Below, in pieces: positions 1 to 8,143 of a DNA stretch of 64,000 nucleotides (within the stretch, counting starts at the first letter, position 1; each line of letters starts with the position of its first letter). A program made the position numbers and the translations under genes. The stretch covers positions 1,178,001 through 1,242,000 of the forward strand of contig NZ_CP023068.1 in the NCBI RefSeq assembly GCF_002288525.1, given 5' to 3'. A model generated the notes under the pieces. The model made no database searches and was not told where the DNA came from. It worked only from the letters and a program-made list of their open reading frames with translations. This stretch comes from Sinorhizobium sojae CCBAU 05684 (GTDB taxonomy: Bacteria; Pseudomonadota; Alphaproteobacteria; Rhizobiales; Rhizobiaceae).

Positions 1-350
1 GCGATGACGCCGCGGAGCCTGTCGAGGTCTTCTTCCGTCGCCGTGGCGCAGGCGAGCCGGGCCGCACAGACATCGAGAGCCTCCCGGACGACCAGGAGGT
101 TGCAGAAGGCGGTGATATCCAGGTCGGATACCGTATAGCCGAGGTTTCTTTGGCCGACCACCAATCCCTCCTCTTCAAGCTTCATCAAAGCTTCGCGAAG
201 AGGCGTGCGGCTAACCCCCAGTCTCGTTGCGAGGGCGTTTTCGGAAAGTCGCTCGGAAGGCCGCAGCTGTCCGGTGAGGATCAAATCCTTCAGTCGAGCA
301 TATGTCGTTTCACGCAGCGAGGCGCGCGGTTCCTTTTTGCCGAGTGTCAA
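1..350 (-). CDS. GntR-family (FadR/FCD-type) transcriptional regulator, 5' part
   Basis: Reading the minus strand from a TTG at 350, about 116 codons are open to the window edge, so the C-terminal ligand domain is mostly missing. Residues about 10-75 form a GntR winged helix: a Y-x-x-L-K-D-L-I-L-x-G start, then LSENALATRLGVSRTPLREA, which is the family recognition helix. The next residues (VREALDVCAARLA) match the start of the FCD effector domain. An AGGGGA lies about 8 bases before the TTG; the nearby ATG on the same strand stops after six codons. The gene is divergent from the ureohydrolase operon, so it is probably that operon's local, substrate-responsive repressor. The family call is firm and the start fairly so; the ligand is unknown. 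Confidence 0.85.
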   Translation of the reverse strand, partial: MTLGKKEPRASLRETTYARLKDLILTGQLRPSERLSENALATRLGVSRTPLREALMKLEEEGLVVGQRNLGYTVSDLDITAFCNLLVVREALDVCAARLACATATEEDLDRLRGVI

Positions 351-445
351 ACCAAATCCCCTTTCATCGTCCGCGGGCTAAATTCCGGACCGCCGTGAAG
401 AACGATATCGATTTTCCGCTTGCCAGATCAAGTGGAATACGAATA

Positions 446-453
446 TGTATACA
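446..453. promoter_or_regulatory. Candidate GntR operator (TGTATACA) between divergent genes
   Basis: A perfect 8-base palindrome, TGTATACA, lies in an AT-rich patch of the 190-base gap between the GntR gene and the ureohydrolase gene. Palindromes of the form TNGTNNNACNA or TGTATACA are typical FCD-type GntR operators. Its place about 90 bases before the ureohydrolase start fits autoregulation and control of the catabolic operon. Binding is inferred. Confidence 0.5.
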
Positions 454-540
454 ACATTGCCCACAGCATTCAATCGGATTTTATCGAGAAGCCGAATCAT
501 CAAGACCCGGTGGACCGAACGAGCGATTGGAGGATTTTGA

Positions 541-1608
541 ATGCCCGAGATCTTATGCCTCGAAGAACTGCGAGCCCGATATGGAAACGCCTCCGGGGCT
601 GACATCTTCGATCCGGAGTTTCGCAAGGTCGCGGATCAGGTCTTCGGCGAGGGCGACAGCCGCCAAGCGCCCTATTTCGGCGTTCCGACTTTGCTGAAAG
701 TACCTCTTCGGCAAGATGCCGCGCCGCGCTTTACAGGCATTGATGTTGCGCTTCTCGGCATTCCATTGGACCTGGGCGTGACGAACCGCCCGGGTGCGCG
801 ATTCGGACCTCGCGCCGTTCGCAACGTCGAGAGGGTCGGGCCCTATGATCACGTCTTGCGTGCGGTCCCAGCGGCGCACGTCCGTGTCGCAGATGTGGGC
901 GACGTGCCCTTCCGCAGCCGTTTCGATCTGGCTGGTTCGCACGAGGATATCGAGCGCTATGTTCGCGGCGTGGTGGACGCCGGCGTTGTGCCGCTCTCGG
1001 TCGGCGGCGATCATTCCATAGGACTGCCATTGCTCCGCGCCGTCGGTCGCGATCGGCCGGTGGGGATGATCCACATCGATGCTCATTGCGACACCAGCGG
1101 GTCGTTCGAGGGCTGCAAATTCCATCATGGCGGCCCCTTTCGACAGGCCGTGCTCGAGGGCGTGCTGGATCCCCGCCGGACGATACAGATCGGTGTCCGC
1201 GGCAATTCCGAATATCTCTGGGAGTTCTCCTACGCCTCCGGAATGACGGTCGTTCACGCCGAGGAGGTCGAGGAACTCGGCATCAAGCCTGTGATCGAGA
1301 AGGCGCGCGCGGTGGCAGGTGTCGGCCCAACCTATGTCAGCTTCGACGTGGACGCCCTGGACCCGGCATTCGCGGCAGGCACGGGAACACCGGAAGTCGG
1401 AGGGCTTACCTCCGCACAGGCGCTCGGCATTCTTCGCGGCCTTTCCGGCCTCGACATCGTCGGCGGCGACGTCGTCGAGGTCGCGCCGCAATACGATCCG
1501 ACCACGAATACGGCGCAGATCGCCGCTCAGGTTCTATTCGAAATCCTCTGCCTGGCCGCAGAGGCGATAGGGATCCGCGCGTCCCGGCAGGCCGAGCCAT
1601 CACGCTGA
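541..1608 (+). CDS. Agmatinase / guanidinobutyrase-family ureohydrolase
   Basis: A 355-residue manganese ureohydrolase that should release urea from a guanidino compound. All metal-binding motifs are present: GGDHS (His158), DAHCDT (Asp180, His182, Asp184) and SFDVDALDP (Asp269, Asp271). The length is somewhat above bacterial agmatinases (about 305-320) because of an N-terminal extension. GGAGG lies before the ATG. It is first in the operon and is followed by an amino-acid-type binding protein, an omega-aminotransferase and a semialdehyde dehydrogenase. That order suggests guanidinobutyrate to GABA to succinate, or agmatine to putrescine. The family is certain; the substrate is inferred from neighbours, and guanidinobutyrase or guanidinopropionase activity is as likely as agmatinase. 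Confidence 0.92.
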   Translation: MPEILCLEELRARYGNASGADIFDPEFRKVADQVFGEGDSRQAPYFGVPTLLKVPLRQDAAPRFTGIDVALLGIPLDLGVTNRPGARFGPRAVRNVERVGPYDHVLRAVPAAHVRVADVGDVPFRSRFDLAGSHEDIERYVRGVVDAGVVPLSVGGDHSIGLPLLRAVGRDRPVGMIHIDAHCDTSGSFEGCKFHHGGPFRQAVLEGVLDPRRTIQIGVRGNSEYLWEFSYASGMTVVHAEEVEELGIKPVIEKARAVAGVGPTYVSFDVDALDPAFAAGTGTPEVGGLTSAQALGILRGLSGLDIVGGDVVEVAPQYDPTTNTAQIAAQVLFEILCLAAEAIGIRASRQAEPSR

Positions 1609-1660
1609 TCAAAGGCAAGGGCCGCTCAATAACGGGCGCCAAACCAAGAAGGGGAATGAA

Positions 1661-2500
1661 ATGAGGACAACCGAACTTGCGCTCGCCAGCATGGTACTGG
1701 CCGCCGCTGCGGGCAGCGCCCAGGCCCAGAGCAGGCCAACCGAAATCACCATTGCCACCGAAGGCGCCTATGAACCGTGGAATTTCACAGGACCCGACGG
1801 AAAGCTTACTGGTTTCGAGGTCGATCTCGCCAATGATCTTTGCGGCCGCATGAAGATCAAATGCAACATTGTCGCGCAGGACTGGGACGGGCTTATCCCG
1901 TCTCTGACCGCCAAGAAATTCGATGTCATCATGGCATCGATGATCGTCACGGAGAAGCGCCTTGCCGTCATCTCCTTCAGCGAACCCTACGCTCCAACCG
2001 CGGCAGCGTTCATGGTTGAAAAATCGGGTCCGCTCGCAAATCTCCCGGGTACCGGAACGACCGTCGATCTTGCGGGCGACCAAACGAAGGTCGAGCAGGA
2101 ATTGCAGCCTCTTCGCGACGCGCTGAACGGCAAGGCCGTCGGCGCGCAGGTCTCCACGGCAAACGTTGCGTTCCTTGACACCTATTTCAAGGATGTCGTC
2201 GAACCGCGCGAATACAAGACCGTCGAGCAACACGACCTCGATCTGCAGGCGGGTCGCATCGAGGCCGTGATAGCGCAGACGACATCGCTAACCGCGACGC
2301 TGTCGAAGGAGGACTTCAAAGACTACACCATTGCGGGGCCGACCTTCACCGGGGGGGTATTCGGCCGCGGTATCGCTGCCGGCCTTCGCAAGGACGACAC
2401 CGAACTCAAGGCCATGTTCGATGAGGCGATCCGCGCGGCGAAGTCTGATGGGACGATCAACACGCTTGCAAAGAAGTGGATGAAGATCGACCTCGAATAA
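1661..2500 (+). CDS. Periplasmic amino-acid/opine-type ABC substrate-binding protein
   Basis: A 279-residue family 3 solute-binding protein. The first 22 residues form a Sec signal with an AQA-type cleavage site. The mature protein starts with the fold signature EITIATEGAYEPWNF, followed by GKLTGFEVDLANDLC, the usual strand-helix binding site of HisJ/ArgT/OccT-like proteins. A purine-rich GAAGGGGA precedes the ATG. It lies 52 bases after the ureohydrolase gene, so it probably captures the guanidino or basic amino-acid substrate. No permease or ATPase is adjacent; it could dock with a transporter encoded elsewhere. A run of seven G lies near 2348 but the frame is intact. Confidence 0.9.
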   Translation: MRTTELALASMVLAAAAGSAQAQSRPTEITIATEGAYEPWNFTGPDGKLTGFEVDLANDLCGRMKIKCNIVAQDWDGLIPSLTAKKFDVIMASMIVTEKRLAVISFSEPYAPTAAAFMVEKSGPLANLPGTGTTVDLAGDQTKVEQELQPLRDALNGKAVGAQVSTANVAFLDTYFKDVVEPREYKTVEQHDLDLQAGRIEAVIAQTTSLTATLSKEDFKDYTIAGPTFTGGVFGRGIAAGLRKDDTELKAMFDEAIRAAKSDGTINTLAKKWMKIDLE

Positions 2501-2528
2501 GCCCACCATCTGGCCCGCGAGACAGACA

Positions 2529-2556
2529 GCCGTCGGACGCTCGAAAGTCCGGCGGC
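2529..2556 (+). terminator. Hairpin after the binding-protein gene
   Basis: GCCGTCGGAC and GTCCGGCGGC form a 10-base stem with one mismatch around an 8-base loop, 28 bases after the binding-protein stop. No T-run follows, so it is more likely an mRNA-stabilising or attenuating hairpin than a full terminator. It would allow more binding protein than downstream enzymes, as is common in ABC transport operons. Confidence 0.5.
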
Positions 2557-2709
2557 TGCATCGAACTGCTGCGAATTTTCAACACGCCTGCAGCACCGCG
2601 CGTCCTATCGGACGCGCAATGGCCGCTGTGGCACTTTGAACTGCTGCATGCGCAAAAATCCCCGATCGATTCGAGGAGGCATGCGGCAGATCACCACCGG
2701 AGATCTATC

Positions 2710-4095
2710 GTGACCATTCTTCTCAATTCCCTGGAAGCGCGCGACGCGGCGTTTGTCCTTCATCCCTATACGAATGCGTCCCAGCATTTGCAGGACGGTC
2801 CGCTTGTGATTTCCAAGGGAGAAGGGATCTACATCATCGACAGCGAAGGCAACAAGTATATCGAGGGACTCGGTGGCCTGTTTTGCGCGTCGCTGGGGTT
2901 TAGCGAACAACGGCTCGTCGACGCTGCCATGCGGCAAATGCAGGAATTGCCCTTCTATCACAGCTTTGGTGGAAAATCGCACGAGACGGCAATCGAACTT
3001 GCCGAACGGTTGATCCGCCTTGCTCCGGTCCCGATGTCGAAAGTGTTCTTTGCCAATTCGGGTTCGGAAGCCAACGACACGGCGCTGAAACTCGTCTGGT
3101 ACTACCACAACGCGATCGGCAAACCGGAAAAGAAGAAAGTCATCTCCCGTTGGCGCGCCTATCATGGGGTGACGATTGCCTCCGCAAGTCTCACCGGATT
3201 GCCAAACAATCATCGCGATTTCGACCTGCCGATCGACGGGGTGCTTCATACCGATTGTCCCGAATATTATCGCTATGGTCTTTCTGGGGAGACGGAGGAG
3301 GAATTCGCGACCCGTTGCGCCGTATCGCTCGAAAATCTGATTCTTGCCGAGGGGCCCGACACGATTGGCGCCTTCTTCGCCGAGCCACTGATGGCGTCAG
3401 GCGGCTGCATCGTCCCCCCGCCAACCTATTACGACAAGATCCAGGCTGTACTCAGGAAGTACGATATCTTGCTGATTGCAGACGAGGTGATCTGCGGCTT
3501 CGGCCGGCTTGGGACGATGTTCGGCTCCGAGAGCTTCGGCATGCAGCCCGACATGATTTCCATGGCCAAGCAATTGTCGGCGGCATACCAGCCGATTTCT
3601 GCACTGATGGTCAACGAGAAGGTCCACGCGGCCATCGTCGCCGAAAGCGCGAAGATCGGCACCTTCGGCCACGGCTTCACTTACAGCGGGCACCCGGTCG
3701 CCACTGCGGTAGCGCTGGAGACTCTGAAAATATACGAAGAAAGAGACATTGTGGGGCACGTCCGGAATGTTGCGCCGCTCTTTCAACGAAGACTCCGCGC
3801 GCTCGCGGAACATCCGCTCGTCGGAAGCGCGCGCGGACGCGGCTTGATCGGTACGCTCGAGCTTGTGCGCAACAAGGAAACCAAGGAGCCCTTCAGGCCG
3901 ACGGACGGCGTTGCGACCCACGCCGGCAAACGCGCGCAGGCGCACGGCGTCGTCACGCGCGCCATCGGCGACAACTACTCTCTTTGCCCACCCCTCGTCA
4001 TCACGGAAACGCAAATCAACGACATGTTCGACCGCTCGGAAAAGGCGCTCGATGACACATATGCGTGGGTGCGCGCCAGCAACCTCTATTCATAA
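2710..4095 (+). CDS. Class III PLP-dependent omega-aminotransferase
   Basis: A 461-residue class III aminotransferase, probably moving the amino group of GABA, putrescine or a related omega-amine to pyruvate. Visible motifs are the PLP-phosphate region ANSGSEANDTALKL, the DEVICGFGR aspartate that pairs with the pyridine nitrogen, and the Schiff-base lysine in MAKQLSAAY. The reading frame is open back to 2476, but that would overlap the previous gene and add a sequence unlike the family. A GTG at 2710 with GGAGA six bases before it gives the usual length. Ten bases separate it from the next gene. Its best relatives by motif are SpuC-like pyruvate aminotransferases; the exact amine is not determined. 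Confidence 0.9.
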   Translation: MTILLNSLEARDAAFVLHPYTNASQHLQDGPLVISKGEGIYIIDSEGNKYIEGLGGLFCASLGFSEQRLVDAAMRQMQELPFYHSFGGKSHETAIELAERLIRLAPVPMSKVFFANSGSEANDTALKLVWYYHNAIGKPEKKKVISRWRAYHGVTIASASLTGLPNNHRDFDLPIDGVLHTDCPEYYRYGLSGETEEEFATRCAVSLENLILAEGPDTIGAFFAEPLMASGGCIVPPPTYYDKIQAVLRKYDILLIADEVICGFGRLGTMFGSESFGMQPDMISMAKQLSAAYQPISALMVNEKVHAAIVAESAKIGTFGHGFTYSGHPVATAVALETLKIYEERDIVGHVRNVAPLFQRRLRALAEHPLVGSARGRGLIGTLELVRNKETKEPFRPTDGVATHAGKRAQAHGVVTRAIGDNYSLCPPLVITETQINDMFDRSEKALDDTYAWVRASNLYS

Positions 4096-4105
4096 GGACG
4101 ATTCC

Positions 4106-5698
4106 ATGCGGAACTTCGAACAGCCCGGGCGCTCGATTGCAGTTGGCCGCAGCGGCATGGCAGCGACCTCTCATCCCATGGCAACGCTGACCGCCATCGA
4201 ACTACTCAAAAGCGGCGGCAAGGCCATCGATGCGGCCGTGTCGGCCTGTGCGGTCCAATGTGTGGTTGAAGCCGGCTCCACAGGTGTCGGCGGCGATTGC
4301 TTCGCCTTGCTGGCTCCCAACGGCAGCGACCAGGTCATCGCCTATAACGGTTCGGGTCGCACACCCGCCGCCGCTGAATTCAAGTGGTTCAAGGACCAAG
4401 GTCTCTCAGAGATCGCACGGTCTTCGCCTCACGCGGTGACTATTCCGGGCGCCGTCGATGCCTGGACGCGGTTGGTCGCGGATCATGGACGCATGTCCAT
4501 GGCCGATATCTTGGCGCCGGCCATCGCGCTTGCGCGGGATGGCTACGCCATCACACCGCGCGTTGCTGCCGACATATCGCATCAGCGCGCGATACTGGCG
4601 CTCGATTCGTCGACGCGACGCATTTTCCTCGACAATGATGAAGCTCCCGCAGTCGGGTCGGTTCAGCGTCAGCCGGAGCTTGCCGAGACTTTGTCGGCGA
4701 TCGGCAAGTATGGCCGGGAGGCATTCTATCGGGGCGACGTCGCGGAAGACATGGTCTCATACCTCCAGGCGCGCGGCGGCCTGCACACCCACGAGGATTT
4801 CGCCTCCGCCGCGGGGGAATACGTTACGCCCATCAGTGCAAGCTATCGTGGATGGACGATTCATGAATGCCCTCCCAATGGGCAAGGCATCATTGCTCTC
4901 ATGATACTGAAGATATTGGAGCGTTTCACCCCGTCGGGCGATCCTCTCGATGCCGACAACCTACACATCGAAGTCGAGGCAACCCGGCTTGCCTATGCTG
5001 CGCGCGAGCGATGGCTGGCGGACGCGGCAACATCAAACGTACCGGTCGATTTTCTTTTGTCGGACGAACTTGCAGACGAGCTTGCCTCCATCATCAGACC
5101 GGACGAGGTTTGCGACGCGGGCGGTCTCATCGATGGTGTCGAGCACTCCGACACCGTCTACATCTCGGTGGTCGACAAAGATCGCAATGCCGTCAGTTTC
5201 ATAAATTCCATCTTCCACCCTTACGGTAGCGGTCTCATGGCTCCGAAATCGGGGGTGTTGTTCCACAACCGCGGCCAGAGTTTCGTGCTGAAGGACGGGC
5301 ATCCGAATGCGATCGGTCCACGCAAGAGGCCGATGCATACGATCATTCCAGGAATGGTCACGCGGAACGGCAAAACCGTCCTCTCATTCGGAGTCATGGG
5401 TGGGCACTATCAGGCAATGGGACATGCGCATTTTCTGTCGAAGCTGTTCGACTTTGGCATGGATATCCAAACCGCGGTCGAGCTTCCTCGTCTGTTCCCC
5501 CTCCCCGGCACCCGGACGGTCGAAGCCGAGGAAGCAATTCGAACTGCGATCGGCGAAGACCTCGAGGGCCGCGGCTTCCAGGTGATCCCACCGAAATGGG
5601 CCATCGGCGGAGCGCAGGCGGTGTGGATCGATCATCAACACGGATCCCTGCTCGGCGCGTCTGATCATCGCAAGGATGGTTGCGCCCTTGGGTACTGA
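4106..5698 (+). CDS. Gamma-glutamyltransferase-family (Ntn hydrolase) protein
   Basis: A 530-residue gamma-glutamyltranspeptidase-like protein that should cut itself before a nucleophilic threonine. The processing site is clear: a His-Ser-Asp-Thr series with Thr350, then VYISVVDKDRNAV, as in GGT small subunits. The oxyanion region follows as a conserved GSGL and GKTVLSFGVMGG. The N-terminal half carries the GGKAIDAAVSA and GSTGVGGDCFALL signatures. AAGGA precedes the ATG at 4106, 10 bases after the aminotransferase. There is no signal peptide, so unlike E. coli GGT it probably acts in the cytoplasm, perhaps removing a gamma-glutamyl group from a polyamine intermediate or acting as an acylase. 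The family is firm and the role inferred. Confidence 0.88.
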   Translation: MRNFEQPGRSIAVGRSGMAATSHPMATLTAIELLKSGGKAIDAAVSACAVQCVVEAGSTGVGGDCFALLAPNGSDQVIAYNGSGRTPAAAEFKWFKDQGLSEIARSSPHAVTIPGAVDAWTRLVADHGRMSMADILAPAIALARDGYAITPRVAADISHQRAILALDSSTRRIFLDNDEAPAVGSVQRQPELAETLSAIGKYGREAFYRGDVAEDMVSYLQARGGLHTHEDFASAAGEYVTPISASYRGWTIHECPPNGQGIIALMILKILERFTPSGDPLDADNLHIEVEATRLAYAARERWLADAATSNVPVDFLLSDELADELASIIRPDEVCDAGGLIDGVEHSDTVYISVVDKDRNAVSFINSIFHPYGSGLMAPKSGVLFHNRGQSFVLKDGHPNAIGPRKRPMHTIIPGMVTRNGKTVLSFGVMGGHYQAMGHAHFLSKLFDFGMDIQTAVELPRLFPLPGTRTVEAEEAIRTAIGEDLEGRGFQVIPPKWAIGGAQAVWIDHQHGSLLGASDHRKDGCALGY

Positions 5699-5720
5699 TT
5701 TCAGAGCATCGGAGAAGGTG

Positions 5721-7154
5721 ATGTCCGAATATCCGCAAACGCACCTCTATATCGGCGGCATCTGGCGGGACGGATCGAAAGAACGCCTTTCGATCGTCAA
5801 TCCTGCCTCCGACGAGGTCATTGGAACCGTGGCGAATGCCGGGCGGGATGATCTCGACGAAGCCCTCGCCACAGCCGCCACCGGGTTCACGGCCTGGTCT
5901 CGGATCAGCGCATTTGAGCGCGCTAAACTGCTGCACAAGGCTGCCCAGTCACTGCGGGACCGGGTTGAGACGATCGCGACGATCATGACTCTCGAACAGG
6001 GAAAGCCAGTCGCGGAGTCAAAAACCGAAACTCTGGCGGCGGCCGACATGATCGACTGGTTTGCCGAGGAGGCGCGGCGGGCATACGGTCGTGTCGTCCC
6101 TTCCCGCTCCGTCAATGTTCGGCAGGTCGTCGTCAAGGAGCCGGTCGGTCCGGTCGCCGCCTTCAGTCCTTGGAACTTTCCATTGAACCAGGCCGTGCGC
6201 AAGGTGGCAGCCGGTCTTGCGGCCGGTTGTTCCGTCATTCTGAAGGGACCGGAGGAGACGCCGGCGAGTTGTGCCGAACTTGTTCGCGCATTCGCGGACG
6301 CAAACTTGCCGGCCGGCGCGCTCAATCTCGTATTCGGCATCCCCGCGGATATCTCCAACCACCTCATTCCCCATCCGGTCATTCGCAAGGTCTCCTTCAC
6401 GGGATCGACCTCCGTTGGCAAGCAGCTTGCTGCTCTCGCCGGTGCTTACATGAAGCGAGTGACGATGGAACTTGGCGGTCACGCGCCGGCAATTGTGTTC
6501 GATGATGCCGACGTCGATCTCGCAGTCAGGATCCTGGCCGGAGCAAAATTTCGCAATGCCGGCCAAGTCTGCGTCGCCCCGACCCGCTTCCTTATACAAG
6601 AGAAGATATACGCGCGGTTTCTTGACTGCTTCGTGAAGGCCGCAGAGGCTGTCAAGGTGGGCAATGGGCTGGATTCCGGCACGACCATGGGCCCGCTTGC
6701 AAACGGCAGACGGCTTGAAGCGATGGATTTGCTGGTCACTGATGCCGTCTCGCGGGGCGGAAAGGTTGCGACCGGGGCCAAGCGGATTGGAAACCGAGGG
6801 AATTTCTACAAACCCACCGTTCTTACAGATGTGCCGCTGAGCGCCCTGGTTTTGAATGAGGAGCCTTTCGGCCCGATCGCTGTTGTGAGCTCATTTTCGA
6901 CCTATGACGCCGCCATTACGGAAGCGAATCGCCTCCCCTACGGCTTGGCCGCCTATGCTTATACCACATCCGGGAAAACGAGCGCCGCACTGAGCCGCGA
7001 CGTACAAAGCGGAATGATTTCAATCAATCACCATGGACTGGCGCTGCCAGAGGTTCCCTTTGGCGGCATAAAGGACTCGGGCTACGGGTCCGAAGGTGGA
7101 ACAGAGGCGATGGACAATTTCTTCAACATCAAGCTGGTTACAGAAGCGATTTGA
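5721..7154 (+). CDS. NAD(P)-dependent aldehyde dehydrogenase, succinate-semialdehyde type
   Basis: A 477-residue aldehyde dehydrogenase with cofactor and catalytic motifs in place: FSPWNFPLNQ, FTGSTSVGKQL, the general-base glutamate in MELGGHAP and the nucleophilic cysteine in NAGQVCVAPTR. Length and the FSPWNFPL form fit the succinate-semialdehyde/glutarate-semialdehyde (GabD) group. The frame is open upstream into the GGT gene, but GGAGAAGG directly before the ATG at 5721 gives the normal length. After the aminotransferase it would complete conversion of GABA to succinate. The family is firm; substrate preference is inferred. Confidence 0.9.
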   Translation: MSEYPQTHLYIGGIWRDGSKERLSIVNPASDEVIGTVANAGRDDLDEALATAATGFTAWSRISAFERAKLLHKAAQSLRDRVETIATIMTLEQGKPVAESKTETLAAADMIDWFAEEARRAYGRVVPSRSVNVRQVVVKEPVGPVAAFSPWNFPLNQAVRKVAAGLAAGCSVILKGPEETPASCAELVRAFADANLPAGALNLVFGIPADISNHLIPHPVIRKVSFTGSTSVGKQLAALAGAYMKRVTMELGGHAPAIVFDDADVDLAVRILAGAKFRNAGQVCVAPTRFLIQEKIYARFLDCFVKAAEAVKVGNGLDSGTTMGPLANGRRLEAMDLLVTDAVSRGGKVATGAKRIGNRGNFYKPTVLTDVPLSALVLNEEPFGPIAVVSSFSTYDAAITEANRLPYGLAAYAYTTSGKTSAALSRDVQSGMISINHHGLALPEVPFGGIKDSGYGSEGGTEAMDNFFNIKLVTEAI

Positions 7155-7167
7155 CGTCAGGAGCACC

Positions 7168-8133
7168 ATGCGCAGGTTTTTGCCCGATACTTTCACGACC
7201 CTGCTCGTCTGTAGCGTCGTCCTTGCCTCGCTGCTTCCGGCAAGCGGTGGTTTTGCGGATCACTTCGGCGTTGCCACAAGTCTCGCGATTGCGCTTCTCT
7301 TCTTTCTGCACGGCGCGCGGTTGTCCACCGATGTTGTCATTGCGGGCATCCTGCATTGGCGTCTGCACCTGGTCATTCTGCTGACGACCTTCGCCGTTTT
7401 TCCACTGCTCGGCATGGCGTTTGGCCTCCTTCCGGATTCGATCCTGCCACGGCCGCTTTACCTCGGCATCCTCTTCCTGTGTGTCCTGCCGTCCACCGTG
7501 CAGTCATCGATCGCATTTACGTCGGTGGCAGGCGGAAATGTTCCGGCCGCCATCTGCTCGGCGTCCGCATCCAACATACTTGGTATGTTCCTGACGCCTC
7601 TTCTCGTCGGACTGCTCTTCTCCGTCGGCTTCCATGGCGGGTTATCGTCGAGTGTCATGGAAAAAATTCTGCTGCAATTGCTCGCGCCATTCGTCCTGGG
7701 ACAGATGTTGCAGCCGTGGATCGGAAACTGGGTACGCTCGAATAAGAAGCTTCTGACTCCTGTCGATAGAGGCTCCATCCTGATGGTTGTCTATCTCGCG
7801 TTCAGCAAAGCGGTCGTCGAGGGACTGTGGCAAACTTTCTCTTTGAGAGATATCGCCGTCGTAATCGGGCTCGACATGCTGCTGCTCGCTTTTGTGCTGA
7901 CCTTCACTATGCGCGGCAGCCGCCTCATGGGGTTCAACAGGCCAGACCAGATCACCATTACGTTTTGTGGATCGAAGAAGAGCCTTGCCAGTGGGGTACC
8001 AATGGCAAGCGTCATCTTCGCCGGGCAGTCGATCGGAGCGATCGTTCTGCCGCTGATGCTTTTCCACCAGATCCAGTTGATGGTCTGCGCCATGATTGCA
8101 CAGAAGTATTCTGCTGCGACTGAGGCGGCATGA
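7168..8133 (+). CDS. Bile acid:sodium symporter-like (BASS/YfeH) membrane permease
   Basis: A 321-residue, very hydrophobic protein with about 9-10 membrane segments. The motifs FFLHGARLS near residue 46 and FCVLPSTVQSS-type and GNVPAAICSASASN segments mark the SBF-like group related to YfeH and plant BASS carriers. A second conserved feature is FCGSKKSLASGVPMA in the C-terminal half. GGAG lies before the ATG at 7168; the frame continues upstream but overlaps the dehydrogenase. It is last in the operon, so it may import an organic acid or export a product. It ends 10 bases from the convergent PLP enzyme. Confidence 0.85.
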   Translation: MRRFLPDTFTTLLVCSVVLASLLPASGGFADHFGVATSLAIALLFFLHGARLSTDVVIAGILHWRLHLVILLTTFAVFPLLGMAFGLLPDSILPRPLYLGILFLCVLPSTVQSSIAFTSVAGGNVPAAICSASASNILGMFLTPLLVGLLFSVGFHGGLSSSVMEKILLQLLAPFVLGQMLQPWIGNWVRSNKKLLTPVDRGSILMVVYLAFSKAVVEGLWQTFSLRDIAVVIGLDMLLLAFVLTFTMRGSRLMGFNRPDQITITFCGSKKSLASGVPMASVIFAGQSIGAIVLPLMLFHQIQLMVCAMIAQKYSAATEAA

Positions 8134-8143
8134 CGGACAAAGC

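Noticed and set aside
2340-2356. G7 run in the binding-protein gene as a phase-variation site
   Set aside because: G runs of this length are ordinary in high-GC DNA and the gene is not a surface structure gene.
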